Origin: Sclerurus mexicanus
Taxonomy: Eukaryota; Chordata; Aves; Passeriformes; Furnariidae
DNA: 64,000 nt
Reading direction: 5' to 3'
Assembly (NCBI GenBank): GCA_013396755.1
Contig: VWZF01000451.1
Location: forward strand, 1,352,053 to 1,416,052
Part shown: piece after piece, positions 37,093 to 50,515 of the stretch
How the letters are laid out: each line of letters opens with the position of its first letter
Numbering within the stretch: the stretch's first letter is position 1
Notes under the pieces: model-generated
The model's input: the letters and a program-made list of their open reading frames with translations, nothing else
What the model was told of the DNA's origin: nothing
The model's database searches: none
Position numbers and translations under genes: made by a program

Positions 37093-40000
37093 GTAACAAG
37101 CAAGCAATACTGTCCTGAATCTTTAGAGTTTCTGTGAGTGTTTGAGAACATCTCTGTAAGGGTGGCTTTTTTCTGATTCATGAGATAAAACAGGAGACAG
37201 GACGCATACAGGCTTTCTCTAAACTGTTTTGCAATGTGGGCTGTGTAAGAAGGAAAACATACAACAAAGGTCATGATAAGTTTCACCTCTTGTTTGATGT
37301 GGTCTAATACTTACTTGGAAGATAATATTCAGAAAAAAATATTTGCAGAGGCTTTTTAGGTTCAATTAATGTAATGTTTTCTACTCATCCACATATGATA
37401 AAGAAGCATTTTCCTTTCATTTTAGTATTGCTGGATCAGGCAAGATAGGTCTTTATAGCTCAGTGTTCTGTGAGTGATGATGGCGGGTAGTTGGGAAGGA
37501 ATAGTCTGTTACTGTACTGAAGCAAGACTTTGTCTCAACTACTAATTACAGAGAAATAGGTCACACATAAAGTGGCTGACAGCAGTTTGTATGATTCTAG
37601 AGTCAGATACTGTCTTTGGACAATAATATTTAGTATTAAATTTAATAAGCACTAGGATTTAATAACCACTACGACTATTTAAGGACAAAAAAATGTATTT
37701 TCAAGACATGATAGTATCAAACTGTGATCTGAAAGTTTCTTTGCTGTCATCAGCAGAATTCCTGGTCAGAATTTGATCATTAATTCCACTGCTGATGCTG
37801 CAGGAGGCAGAGTTGAGCTTCTTTCAGATTGCAAGTACAAAATACTTTTATGTCACTGAACTCAAGCAGAGTTTCTGAATTTTGCATAGTTTTTGACAGG
37901 AGTGTGAAAATGCAATGATGAAACCATCTTAAAAAAACTTAGTGGTTTATTACAAAAATGGGAAGACATATATATTGTTTAAGACGAAAACTGCTGACAA
38001 TTTGTGATCCATTATTCTTCTCCTCTGGAACTCAGCGTAGACCTGTGTACACTGTGATGTATAGTTTAGCTTCTCATTGGTTACTGAAGATGTAGGTAAA
38101 AGCCTTAGTATATGTTGCTCTGCTTTCTAAGCCATTTTCTTATGGTTATGGTACTATATTAACAGGAAGAATATGTCTGGTCTGCATCAGGTTGATGCAA
38201 TACTTCAGGAGCCTGCATTTTTTAAAATCTTGATATTCTTGTGGCTTGACTGACTTTCTGTTCAAATAAGTAGCAGCACATAATGCTGTTAATGAGTTGG
38301 AAATTAGAGCAAAAGACATTTATATTGTCTTATATGTGCAAAGCTAATAGGGAAGTTGAAGTTTAATATGGAATGTTAGAGAGATGTGGAATTTAACATT
38401 TAGACACGGGCTAATAGTCCTCTTCTGAGGAAGAAAAAAAGATAATGAAATCAGAAAATGCCAACATGTGCTCCAACTCTGTATTTCTGAAACTATCCAG
38501 TAATGTTCAGATTCAATGACTAAGATTGTCAACACTATGGATAGCCCTCAAGGACTGCCTTTTACAGAGAACCCAATTCCAATTCCAGGTGTATTTGAAA
38601 AAGAAGGTTAGAGTTGGAAGTGACTGATAGATACGATGAATAAAAAAATTACAATGTTTTTTGAGTTTTGCCCTTCTATACAACTAGTACACTTTTTTAC
38701 AGCGTATGCAAGTCTTCACTCCGGCAAATCAGAATTCATCAAAAGAAGAAATAAATCTGTATCCAATTTAATCTGGTTCTGGTCCCCTCTCCCTTTTACT
38801 ATTGATGTCCTTTGCATTAATAAAGAATGTTTTTTATTTGAGATCCGCGCAAAGTAAGCTACATAGAATTCCTTGCTTGTATTTCCTTGTGGGATCAAAA
38901 CTTCATGTGGGCGAAGGCTCATTTGAAGTGATCTAAGGATAAGAAAGTTGTTTTCAGATTGCGAGTGGCAGTTGTGGTAGGGAAGGCTTCTTTAGCAGTT
39001 TTTTTGCATTGCACCTCTGATGTTCCCTGTTTTCAGTTTTTCTTTTCATCTTTAGTAAACTGCTGATTCGATCTTTTTTTCTCTTTTAAGTTGTCTTAAC
39101 TAGTTAGGTTTTAACCCTTCACACAGAGCCTAGTAATTTAAAAATGTGATTCTCCTGTGTTCAAAATTATGTGTTCACTATTATGTGTTGTCTGCACAAG
39201 TAGTTCATCTGATAAAGTTGCTTTTCTATTCTATATTTTAACTCTAAGGAGAAAGGAATATCCTTGTCTCATCAGTGCTTAGAAGGCAGTTGCATTGGGA
39301 AAAAATAGCGCTGAAAAGGTCATTCTTATCCAGCAGAGGTGATGTAAGAACTTTTATTGGCACAGCTTCCTAACTTTGCAGCAGCATTTACTTGTTTTTC
39401 TGGGTTAATGACTTGTGTTGACACTCAGAGGGCTCAGAACATTTGACTGTGATATAAGGAAGGGATCAAAGCATGAGTGAGAGGTGGAGAGATGACCTTT
39501 AAGCTCTGCGAGACTCAGCTCCTCACAGAACTACAGCCCTTGCTAATATTTCTCTGAAGTTTGTACACAGAAAATGTCTTACTCAAAGGAAATTTTCCCG
39601 TAAATCATGACCGTCATGGTTTAAAAACCCCTAACTTAGTTTTGGGCCAGCCTTTGGAAACTTTTTTAAACATAGTGGTGAAAATCTGCAGAAAAGGTAA
39701 ATAACACTGTGTTGCAAATGGAGTTGTTGGATTCTAGTATGGCAGAAATGAGTAGATTCTGAACTGCAAGTACACAGCTTAAGAGTTCTCTTGAAGATCA
39801 CCCTTTTATCTTAAGAAGCCAAATACTTAAGTTCCCGTAATGGGCAGATGTGTTATTCTTACTTTGACAAGGTATGTGTGTTGAATTAACACAATATCTT
39901 GGCACAAATAAAACACAGACTACTAGTTGAGGAACAGTTTGATTGTTTTGTCTATTGATGGCAGTTAGACTCTGTATACTCATCTTTTCAGCATTGTTTT

Positions 40001-42545
40001 TTTGGTGCTCACAGATTGTGGCAGGTGCTCAATGGGGCTTGGATCCAGAGCTCCTGACCTGTCACTCTGAGGGGAAGCCTGCCACCAGTAGGTGTGCAGT
40101 GAGCTCTATACCATCTCCTTTACTTGGAGGATCTGTGATGGAAGTCGATTGAAATCTCTTAGCAAAGAATGGTATACTATTAATGTTTTATGGTGCAAAA
40201 CGCAAAAAGATTCACTTTTTGAAGATCAAGGATCTTCTGGGTTTAAGTTTAAAAGAACACATTCTGAAGTGTGTATATGGTTTTGGGTTGTTGCAGGTAT
40301 TTTGTGTGTGTGGGTGGGTTGCAATGCAAGCTATAAGTGACAAGGATCCTAGAGGATGAACAGCTTTGTTTCATTTTGTGACCTTGCAAACTATTGTGTT
40401 CCTCCAAAAACCTTATTGTCCTAGTTCTTGTGAACCTGATTTGAAAATCAATGGACAGTATATATGAGCTTTTTTCCTATAAATGCCACAGTCATACGTT
40501 TTTTGCAACTACCAAAGCCCGAGAAGCATTGTTTAGCTGGTGTTTTATTTGCACCCATTTATAATTGCCTTCATTTGCTTCTCTTGAACTCTGTCTTTTG
40601 TCCATGTCACTAGTGTAATGACCTCATTCCCATGACACCAATTTTTTCCTTCTTTGAAGGTGAGCTCCAGATATCGATAGCTAAACAGGTTGAAAATCGT
40701 ATGGCATTTATGTTATCCAGGAGCTCACTTGAGTCACTTCCACAGCTGTGGAAGGGAGGAAGGGTAATGTAGGCTAGATGGATCAAGCATGACTCTCAGC
40801 TTCCCACTACCTTTGTTGGCTGTAGAGATTTGTGTGAGACTGTAATTTATTCATCCTTCTGGTATGAGCATCCAGGTCCAGAATTTTAAAAGCAGTTTTT
40901 TTATGCATCGAAGTCCCACTAACTTTACCCTAGTGTGCACAAATATTTGGTTAAATACAAATATTAAATATGTGAGAATATCAAGTCATGCTAGGGTACT
41001 GGGGGACTTTCTCTTCTTCTTGTCAGCATTAGAATCTGGGACATATTGCTTAAATGCTAAGGATTTTTAGTTGCTAGAAAATATCTTCTTGTGTCTGAGG
41101 GTACAGAAAGTATTGAAGGGCTTCAGGTACCCAAATGTTTTTTTCAAGCATAGGAGGCTCAGAGGCCATAGTGATGGGCAGCAGGAAAAAAAATGCCCAG
41201 AAAAAAACCACAAAACACAATCACCCTCCAAACTAAAATTGACCAAAAGCTTTTCTTGCTCAAGAATTGTTGCCTGTGTCACAACAATGAATGCTACCAG
41301 CTCATTCCTTTTCTCGCTCTATAGATAATGTGAGGCTTTGTAGTATTTGTTGCTGTAAAATCAACTGCCTATTGCCTGCTTTAAAAAAAAGAGGGGTGGG
41401 GAGAAATAACTTGTACCCTGTGAATCAAATAAAAAGTGTCTTGACTCTGGCATGCCCTCAGACATTACATCACCACTCAGCCTTTTCTGTTGACATTACA
41501 CTGGTATAGGAGAGTTTCAGGAATGCACCGCTCACGGTACTGCAAGACTGCTCCAACTCCCTATAAAGTTAGAGTTTTCATTATGTTGAAATCTGTGTTC
41601 TAAATAGCTCTGGTTAGGGACAAGCTGGTTTTTCACATTTTTCACAGGACAGAATTATTACTTGAATGTAATTCTTCCATGAACGAGGTTAGCTGAGTAG
41701 GTGCCAGTGGTCTTGTATGGTAGTATATGCCTTTGTAACGAAATAGAACTTTTCTTCAGTGGTGTTCTTTGTGTCATCTAAATTAAAGGTCATTTATCTT
41801 GGGAAGTAGTGCTTAGCAATGTCTAAGTTTAAGAACTGAAAAAAAGAAGGGGAATTACTCTTTTAGAGAATGTATTATGAGTTTCTTGTGCACAGAAGAG
41901 TTCTTAATGAATAGTAGCTTATTGCAGTCAGCATTTCTTACTATATGAAAAGTGCTCGGTGTGCAAATATGTTGCTGTGCTTGGATAAAAAGAAAATCAG
42001 TGTCTTACTCTGTCTTAAATTTGGTTTCTTCCAAGAATTACTGATGAGATTGTATTTTGCTTTTTACTTCTTCTAAATAGCAGTTTAAATCTCAGCTATA
42101 TGCATAACACTACACACATACAAAATGCATACATGAGATTTATCTGGCTGTGAATTTATTTATTAGTGTCTTCCACGTTATTTTTGGTAATTGATGTGGG
42201 ACAGTCATACTGAAAATGTCTCTTCAAAGTCAAGGTCTTGACAGAAGATGCTATGAATTTTTTTAACCCTTCTTATTCTGTTCACCTCTTCTCCTGTTCC
42301 CCATGCATCTTGTCAGCCCTGTGCCCTGTCTCCCTTCTCTTCTGCATTCCTGTAAGCCCTTGGCAGAGGTTTTCAGATATATAGACAATAATGCATAAGC
42401 CCAAAAGGACCTGTACTGAAGCTAAATTCTGGTGGAGTGGAACTCTGACTCAGAAGACTTTGAGTTTTGCAGGCTTTGTGTTCCTCATAGTACATCACAG
42501 GAGATCTGCATTTTAGTAGCACCTCTTTTGTGACTGGCAGGGAGA

Positions 42546-42570
42546 GGGAAGGGAAGGGAAGAGAAGGAGA
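42546..42570. repeat. Purine-rich (GGGAA)n-like simple repeat
   Basis: Imperfect tandem GGGAA/GAGAAGG units lie within a purine-only stretch following GGCAGGGAGA. This is a short simple repeat with no associated feature. Confidence 0.6.
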
Positions 42571-43180
42571 GTGAGCAGGAATGCACTGCTAAAAATGACG
42601 CACAGTGGGTGCTGCACTTCTTGTCGAGCTGTTAAAAATAGGCCTTTACTAGACACTGAAAAAGCAACTATGAATTCCAGAGGATTTTGACTAATAGAAT
42701 ATTTGATATAATGTGCATTTGGAAAAGTGAAGTAACAGATGTGTGAAGAAGACAAAAGAGAGCAATTGGGGTACATGCAGTTTCAGCCATGTACAGAAGA
42801 GTCTCCTTCATATGCTCAGATAAACTGGTTGCTCTCTTTGGAATGTTGCAGGAGTATTTTCCCTGCCATAGGAATCCTCAGTAAGGATCTCCAAGTTGCT
42901 CTTGTTCATTAATAAAATTACTGTTAGGGCCTTTCTGCATGGCAAAAAGGCAGCCATAAAAATGTTGATGGATTGTTCCCAATGATGCTTCTGAAAGCTT
43001 TTAAAACTGCCCCACACAGAGTTGGCTGCTTATAGGATCAGGGATTTAGGGAGCAGGAATACAAATTTTTGGCTTTGAATTTTATGTACTAGAAGCAATT
43101 TGTATTTCTGCAGTCTGCTGTGTCACAGCTTTTCTTTTTCCAGATCATGAGATAGGCATGTTTCTTACTGAGGAGCAAAG

Positions 43181-43186
43181 CATCTG
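43181..43186. repeat. Target-site duplication, left copy (CATCTG)
   Basis: CATCTG directly precedes the TG that begins the solo LTR on the + strand, and it is matched by an identical CATCTG at 43574-43579 immediately after the LTR. A 6-bp duplication is the usual size for ERVK/betaretrovirus-like and alpharetrovirus integration. Confidence 0.75.
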
Positions 43187-43573
43187 TGAGATGCACTTAC
43201 CAATAAAATTTAGAGGGGACACAGTCTTTGAAGCAAAACTAAACTTTTATTTAACAAATTCAGCTGAATCGGGTGTGTCCCTCTGGCCCAGGAGACAGAC
43301 ACATCTAGTGAAAAACAGGCCCTTTTATACCTTTCCCGGCTGGGGAGGTCCCTGACTCCGATCCTATTGACTGGTACTAGGAGACTTAAATTCTGGCCCC
43401 TTCCACCTACCTTCCCCAAGACTCCCTCCTGCTCCAAAGGCACAAAACCCAGGTTGAAACAGCTTTTTAAGTAGCCAAGAGTTACAAGACTCAACCACCC
43501 TCTCCGCCCTTTGTCTTCTCCCTTCCCATACAGTTTCTTTGGCTTCAGCAAAATGCCAATTCTATTTCTAACA
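43187..43573 (-). mobile_element. Solo LTR of an endogenous retrovirus, antisense to DCAF5
   Basis: A 387-bp element bounded by TG at 43187 and CA at 43573 on the + strand, so on its own (minus) strand it begins TGTTAGAAATAG and ends GCATCTCA. Read on the minus strand, it has a U3-like part, a TATA box (GGTATAAAAGGG, complement of about 43319-43330), then about 75 bases on an AATAAA signal (complement of about 43247-43252), and a U5-like tail. The order U3-TATA-R/poly(A)-U5 and the flanking CATCTG duplication support a solo LTR left by recombination between two LTRs. No gag, pol or env sequence is present. The 6-bp duplication suggests a class II (ERVK-like) origin. The minus-strand ORF at 43210-43551 lies wholly within it and is not a gene. 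Confidence 0.85.
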
Positions 43574-43579
43574 CATCTG
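43574..43579. repeat. Target-site duplication, right copy (CATCTG)
   Basis: Exact copy of the 6 bases at 43181-43186, immediately after the terminal CA of the solo LTR. Confidence 0.75.
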
Positions 43580-44700
43580 TTGTAAAAAAGCCTTTGGATG
43601 TACCTGTTTGATTTTCAGGCCAAGACGAAAAGCTTTTAAGCTCTTCTTTGTGCCACTTTCAACCTTCCTGAAAAACAGTTTCAAACAGTACAGGTTGCAA
43701 ACCGCTGTCCTGGCTAGTATGAAAAAAGACATCTGTTCTCAAAGCAAATATGTTTCTTAATATCACAATGCTGTGAGCCATCTTTAAATTTATTAAATAT
43801 TGCAAAAAATAAAATCTAAAAAAGGACATCATTTGCACCCCAGAAGTTATTATAAAGCAAAATATAAAAGTTTGTGTAGGTATCTTTTCTTCTAAATTAT
43901 TTTCTTAACCATAAGCATTCCAAAAAACATTTCAGAGAGACCTTCCTTAGTTATTTCTCTTCTTACTTTAGTTTTTTTCTTTGAAAGACAGGAATAAGAG
44001 GTTAGTAGCCAGCACCGGTGGCTGCTCTTCATCTTCCTAACCTAACACCCTGGCTAACTGGGAGAGAAGAAATTCTTAGTTGGTAACAGTGAGAGCTGCT
44101 ACAAGGAGAAGAGGTGGCTGCTCTGACTTTGGTTGCAGTCTGAGGGTACAAAGAAGGCAGTATGCCATTGAGACGGGAGGTCTTGTACTTTCCTTGGTCG
44201 GTACTGGCACTCATCTGACCCCTATAGAATCTGGCACATAAATGAGAATACTATATTGAATGACTCGTGGCAACTTGTATGGGAGCTTACTGTTGCAGCT
44301 ACTGAATCAGATTGCTGCTGTGTCAGGGGCACCGATGTTGGCACAAGACCTGTGTGGGAACATATCTATGGAGGAGGTCAGTGATGAGCATTAGAACAGA
44401 TTTTCAAGCTATACACAGTGGGAACTCTGTAATAAAAACCTAGATTCATCACCATAAAGGTACCAGCCTGACAGAAAGATCAGCAATCGAAAAGAGATGG
44501 AAATATCTGACTAATTTATTTCCTAGTTGTTTAAGGAAAGGAGCGCTTTGCTCTGTGCTAGATTCTGTTTTTTTCTTTCGTTCCTCTGATACTGCCCATC
44601 TCAAACAAGCTGCATTGTCTTGCTGTTTTCTTACTTGTTTCTTAATGCTTTTTAAGTAGGAAATAGTATTTTCCTCCTCTATAGTTATATCCTTGCCTTG

Positions 44701-44720
44701 TATATATATATATATATATA
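44701..44720. repeat. (TA)10 microsatellite
   Basis: Ten uninterrupted TA units are followed by ATATATAC after a one-base phase change. This is a simple repeat with probable length polymorphism. Confidence 0.9.
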
Positions 44721-47700
44721 ATATATACAAAAGTACACACAACCATACGTGTATGTATAAGGAGATCTTTCTTAATTTTTGCTTAATTTTATTTATAGCT
44801 TGCTTATCCCTCTTGAAAAGGATTCATGAAAAGCAGGTTGTCATGATATCATTGCTACTTTGCTGGGTTCAAGGTTGAGTTTGCATTTGGGTTTCCTGAT
44901 ATTTAGTTAGTGGAGTGTAACTATGGTACTGCTTTTTTCTCAGTGGCTACTCACAGGGTATCCCTCTCCCCTCTGTGTGATGGCAGCCCTTTTGTAAAAG
45001 AATATTTCTGGACAGTCCATAACTCTTGGAATCTCGGGTCCTCTGTCAAATATGAAATTGCCCATTAGGCTTAAAAGTTCATGGAGACAGAGAGCTGCCT
45101 CAAAGAACAAAATAGTATAAGCCCTGTTAACATAGGAAACCTTTCCTCCCTGGGAAAATACACAGTTTTTATATTCTTCATGTAAATGGATTCTGTCTCC
45201 AAAGTGCTGATTGCTGTAAATTTCAATCTCTTTTGGACTAGCAATGTTTTTCAAACTTCAGTGATGCTTCATGTCAAACTGTGTTTCCTCAGTGAGTATC
45301 AGTGCATATCCCATGACAGAGGTGATGTGCAAGGCAGCTTGTCTCATGTGATCAAGAGGAATTAATACTTGAGCTTAGCAGACTGTCACTAAACCAGATT
45401 CTTTATCTGTTGTCATAGGAAAAGAACCAAAAGCCTATACATCCCCACCCCTGAGTTATGTTACAGGTGAAGGGCTGTACACCCTGTCCCTTAAAGGGTA
45501 TCTGCAAAGCACTGGTGTGTAACTGTTTCAAATTTGCATGCCTCTGTACTTCTTCCCCAGCATGCAGATTTCGCTTTAATTGAACACGAGAAGTAACAGC
45601 TCACTAAAAGCCTGAGAAAAATTTTGTCTGCTCTGATCTTTTCTGCCCCTAGTTTTACTGGCCCCTCTGAGGAAAGAACAGACATGCTCAAGTGACTGGG
45701 AACTGAGATTTAAGTTTAGTCTCTTTCAAAGCTGTTAAAAGCAGCATGGAATTTGAGTCTCTCTGACAAGCATTTTCCTGTTAGTAACTTCGCAGCAATC
45801 ACTCTTTAAATGGTGATAATTTCGGTGCCATTACCCGTGGTCTTGTAAATCCATTTGTAATTATATGGTGATGGTGCTTTTTGGTTTGTGCATTTAAGAC
45901 AAAGTCTCCTACATTCTTCTTGTTCTCCCCTTCTTTAGTAGGGCCGTTCAAGAGATGTGCTGATACTTTTGGAAAAATGATCCATGTCTGCTAGTCCCTT
46001 ATCTAGGGCCAAAGGCTTGAAAGTCTCTCTGATTTGGGTTGTAACTAATAGGACATTTTATGGAAGCAGAAAATGTGAATGTTCAAAACTAAAATAAGAT
46101 TTGATTTAGATACAATTGTATTGAAATAATCCATATTCAGTAGCACATGAGGAAATGTAGCTAGTGGGATTTTGAAAGCTTTCAAACTGGCAGCGGTGAG
46201 AGCAAAAAATAAATTCTCTAGAGTGGTAGTACTCTGCAAAATGCAATGTTAATGCTACTGTTACAAGACTATAGCAGTAGATTAAATCTCCATTTATTTG
46301 TATCAACTACTGTAATTTCCTTGGGGAGAGACAAAATGAGAAGATTTACATTGGAAGGAGTGGGGAGCACTAGTCCAATGTATTCTTCCAGATTCCTGAT
46401 GGTAGTTCATTTTAAGCACTTCATGCTTACTTGAAACTCATACTTAATTCGTGTTTTCTCTCAGCAGCAGACTCTAACCACGCCTGAGAGTTTTCTTCCT
46501 TCTAAGGCAAACTTCTGAATCAGCAGCTCGTAGTCATCTGGAAACCTTTTCCTGCCATTGTTGCTAACAGCTAGACATAGAAGCTGTCCTGCCCTTCTAA
46601 AAAAACTCCAGTATTACCAGCAAGTGTTTTTTCTGTCTAATCTCATGTTCATATGAATATTGTAAATATTGATTTCCAAAGTCCTGGTCAGATACAGCAG
46701 CAACAATGCTGACAATGAAACAGGTGGGTTTAATATTGGGCTGTCTCCTCCAGGCATCTGAGCTACTTGCGCAGTGTCTGGTCTGGTTCCTAATTCAGCA
46801 CTGCAGTAATTCTTGAGGTTGTGTTCTGCTTGGAGTTTGTCCTTGGTGGGGAGGGTGAAAGGAGGAGAGTGCTTGTTGTCACAGATATTTAGTTTTCTCT
46901 ATGAATGCACGTTTTGGTCACCCCCTGGCTTGCCTCTGTGATTTAATTATCTGAGGTTTTGTTCTTAAAGTGAGTGAATTGAAGGTGCTCTGCTAGGAAT
47001 TATGTTTTCAACATGCCCTCAGGACCAAAAATCCTTGTTCACAATTGAAGTGGAGTCTAACCATATGCAGTATGACATTCTTTCATCTACCCCACCCCAA
47101 CCCTTTTTTTAGTTTTTTTCTTTCTGTTCCTTTCTTTTAAAAAATGTGCTCCATTCTCTCAGGATTTCAGCCTTATTAACTATGGCTTGGTGCACTTCAT
47201 AGTAATTATTTCTTTGACTTTTCTAGCACTAGGGACCAACTTTTTCATTTTCTTAAATATATCAAAGAAAACGTTTTCACAGATGGTCATGTAAATGTCC
47301 TAGTAACATCAGTCCAGCTGTGCTCTCCAGAGGCCTGAGGTTCCCATTGTCTTGTGTAGAGAGTACTAATTGGGATTGAGTTTCTTTTTTCAAATGCCAT
47401 GGGAGAGGCATGTCTCTGACTTTAGCAGCTTGGGTGTCTGCTCTTGGAGCTTCTTGTAGCACACTGTTCTTGCAGTAGCCGCAGTCGTGATGGTTGATCT
47501 TGTGGCAGTCTCTTGGTCTTGGTCTGAAAAGCCACTTTGTACTTCTCAGACCCATATCACTTAGTCTTACAGAAAAGGACCACAAGAAAAGGAATGCATT
47601 TGGGGATTCCATTCTATATCGTGAGAGCAACAGGAAAATATGAACCCCGGAAATATCCTAACAGAGAAAGAGCAGAAAACAATACTGGCTGCTACAGTGT

Positions 47701-48159
47701 GGAATCACAGGGATACAAAATAGTTGTGTATTTTGTGGAATGTAATCAATTTCTCATAATTATTGGCAGAGCTAACCATCAAAACAAAATTTCAATATAT
47801 ATAAAAAGTTCATGACTTGCAGCCCATTGCTTACAACATCAAACTTCTGTAGATGACTATCAATTAATGCTTTTCTCACATACTGATGTGTGTCTCACTG
47901 TCAACATTAAAGCCATAAGTACTTTTTCAGAGCAGCTCACATCCCAAGCTGAGCTTGTTCTGTGACTGGACATAATTGCATTGCGCATGTTTTATTCATT
48001 CCTACTTATTTTCTCTTAATTCACTCCAGAATACTTTGGCCAAGCGTGTTTGATTGATGCAAATGTTATTAGGCTTGGAAATGATAATGAAGTGAAGGAC
48101 TTCATGGTCCTTTTAAGTAGGTAGAAACTATCTTAGTTTGAGATAGTTGGATTGAATAT

Positions 48160-48291
48160 CTCTGCCATTGGAGGAGCCATCTGGACACCGTCTTGGGAAG
48201 TCAACTCTAGGTGGCCCCGCTGGAGCAGGGGGATTGGACCAGATGGCCTCTGAAGGTCCCTTCCAGCCTCAGCTGTTCTACCATTCTGTGA
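48160..48291 (+). mobile_element. CR1 LINE 3' end fragment, sense orientation
   Basis: The blocks TTGGAGGAGCCATCTGGACA, CTAGGTGGCCCCGCTGGAGC, GGATTGGACCAGATGGCCTC and AAGGTCCCTTCCAGCCTCAG, ending in CCATTCTGTGA, are the last roughly 130 bases of a CR1 3' UTR on the + strand. The copy is strongly 5'-truncated and has no coding capacity. Confidence 0.9.
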
Positions 48292-48596
48292 ACTATTTTA
48301 AGGTACTTTGTAAATTTCTTTCTTTAAATTCCCCAGATTGTGACCACTTTAATTTATGCAAGGTCTTGTGCTGAACTGCAGTTTTTACCTCTGTCTTTGT
48401 GGCCTGAGTTTGTCTTCCTGTTGGTGTTTTCATAAAGTGATGATGTCTGATGAAGTGTAGAGGTTTCAGGTGGGCATTTTCCTGACACTGCTCACTTCTC
48501 CCCTCCTCTTTCCTCACAAACCAAAACCCAACCTCAATCCACTATGGCGATCATTTTCCTTTTTACCTTGGCAATCTTTGAAAAAAAATGAGCCAG

Positions 48597-49260
48597 AAGA
48601 GATCTCTGGAGATCACCTGACTGCTGGAGAGACCTTCAAAGTCAGATCAGGTTGCTTAGGGAGTTGTCCAGGTAAATTTTGGATTTGCACAAGTAAAGAT
48701 TCCACCACCTGCCTGTGGATGAATTTCAATGTTTGTTATGCTCCTGAACGTGGTGTTCCTTTGTGCTCAGCTGGAACTTCCCTTGCTGTGACTTATGACT
48801 GTTTCTTCCTGAGTGTCCATCCACTGCGTACCTCTGAGAAGAGTCTGTCCCTGGCTGCTCAGTATTCCTTTGAAGAATGAAACTGTTGAGGTCCACTGTC
48901 CCTTCCCTTTCTCTTCTTCTAGCTAAACAAGACCTGTTGCCTTAGGTTTCCCTTGCAGATATCGTGCCTTCAGCTGCAGCAGCCCTCTTGTCCATTCTGT
49001 CTGATTTGTTAGTGTCACTCTTATACTGGGAGACAATACAATAGCCAAGCACAATACTCCAGGTGTGGCTTCAAAAGAGCCAGGTAAGGGGAATAATGAC
49101 TTTTCTTGACCTCCTGTCTATGTTCTTGATAGTGCATCAAATTGCTGTTAGTCCAGATCACTGCAAGGGCACTCTAAATTTTGCTATCTCTGAAGCAAGA
49201 CAGAGTATACTGGCATCAGTGGTCTTTGTAGCTAATATATTCTTGTTCAGTGGCCAGTGA
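48597..49260 (-). mobile_element. Old diverged CR1 LINE, antisense orientation
   Basis: In the order expected for a reversed CR1 3' region I see GATCTCTGGAGATCACCTG at 48601, TTCCACCACCTGCCTGTGG near 48700, CAATACTCCAGGTGTGGCTT near 49051 and the ATAATGACTTTTCTTGACC block near 49093. The match is diverged and interrupted by small indels, so the insertion is old. The right end is unclear and could extend to about 49330. The + strand ORF at 48470-48880 is a by-product of this decayed repeat. Confidence 0.7.
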
Positions 49261-50500
49261 TACATAAGATTTCCTACACAATTGATCATTGAGTCTCACC
49301 GGATACACAGTGTGTTCCTCTGCAAATAATTTTGGAAACAGATTTGAAGAGTCTCACAGACACTCCATTCCCTGCACGTACATAATATGTTTTTTCTGTG
49401 TTGTGTGCCTGGTGCAGGATATCTGAAATCTGTCACTTTGAGTCCTGTCATTGTTGGCTTGTTTGGTTTATGAAGTAAAGTGCTAAATGACTCTCATATT
49501 GAGGAGTTGTTTGAACTTGTTTGGTTTGGGAAACAAAACAAAATAAAAAAAAGGGGGGGAAAAAAGGTGCCATAATCATAAATTCAAGATGCTGAGCTTT
49601 CTAGGTGTTTTAATTAGAAGCCTGTTTTTCGTCATGGGTCCTTGGCAAACTAGTTGCTGCTTCAAGAACACAATTTGGTAATAAATAGTAATAATTGGCA
49701 ACATCTCTATATAAATGAGACTTTTTTCCATGTAGCATTTCTTCTCTAACAAAACGTATCGGAGGTGTTTTCTGTCTAGTTGTGGGGTGCTTTCCTGTAT
49801 GAGCCCTGATCTGTGGAGTTTTGGCACAGTGGTTCAGGCTGCTATGGGCTAACATTTATGAGCAGTCAAATGAAAGGGGAAGCATGTATTCCTGGCACCG
49901 CCAGGTCAGTTTGGCAAGGCAAATTTCCTAAGTGCTTGAACATGTTGGGTTGTAGAAATAACTTTCTGGCTTGGAAGGTATGGGTTTATGAGTGACGCTG
50001 AACTAGTGTGCACAAGCTTTTAAAGGAGCTTTTGTTTGATCAGTGCTTCTTACCTGCCAGAAAATGAGCAGAATTGCATTCATAAGTGCTTACTCACATC
50101 CTGCATCCTTAAAAATGAGAGAAAAAACAATGGTTGGATTATGATAGTAGGAAACCAGAGAAGGGATTTTAGTGGTTGGCTACTTTGTTTTTGTGACTGG
50201 AAACATCCAAACACTGCACTAATGTAATTACTACTGCAAACAGAATACATGCAAATTTTTAGCCATTTTCTCTTTGTTAGTGTGTATATTTTGTTTATTT
50301 GCTTCTCAGTCCTGTGCTATTCCAGGACTTGTTTCCTCACTGCTTGATGTTACTTTGTGTGATGATTTTATGTATCCCTGGAGAATGAAAGACAAGAACC
50401 AATTATATTTGAGCCAAGCGAAACAGAATTTGTTTCATATCAAAGGTTAGAAAAGGGACAAACACGCTCCATTTGTTCCTTTTCTTCCTTCCCTCTAACG

Positions 50501-50515
50501 TAATAATAATAATAA
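50501..50515. repeat. (TAA)5 simple repeat
   Basis: Five TAA units in an AT-rich part of intron 6. This is a short simple repeat. Confidence 0.7.

Noticed and set aside
40660..40728. 9-bp inverted repeat GTGAGCTCC / GGAGCTCAC with a 51-base loop
   Set aside because: Too short and too widely spaced to be a precursor hairpin; expected by chance.
43210..43551. 113-codon minus-strand ORF
   Set aside because: Lies wholly inside the solo LTR (U3/R region), which does not encode protein.
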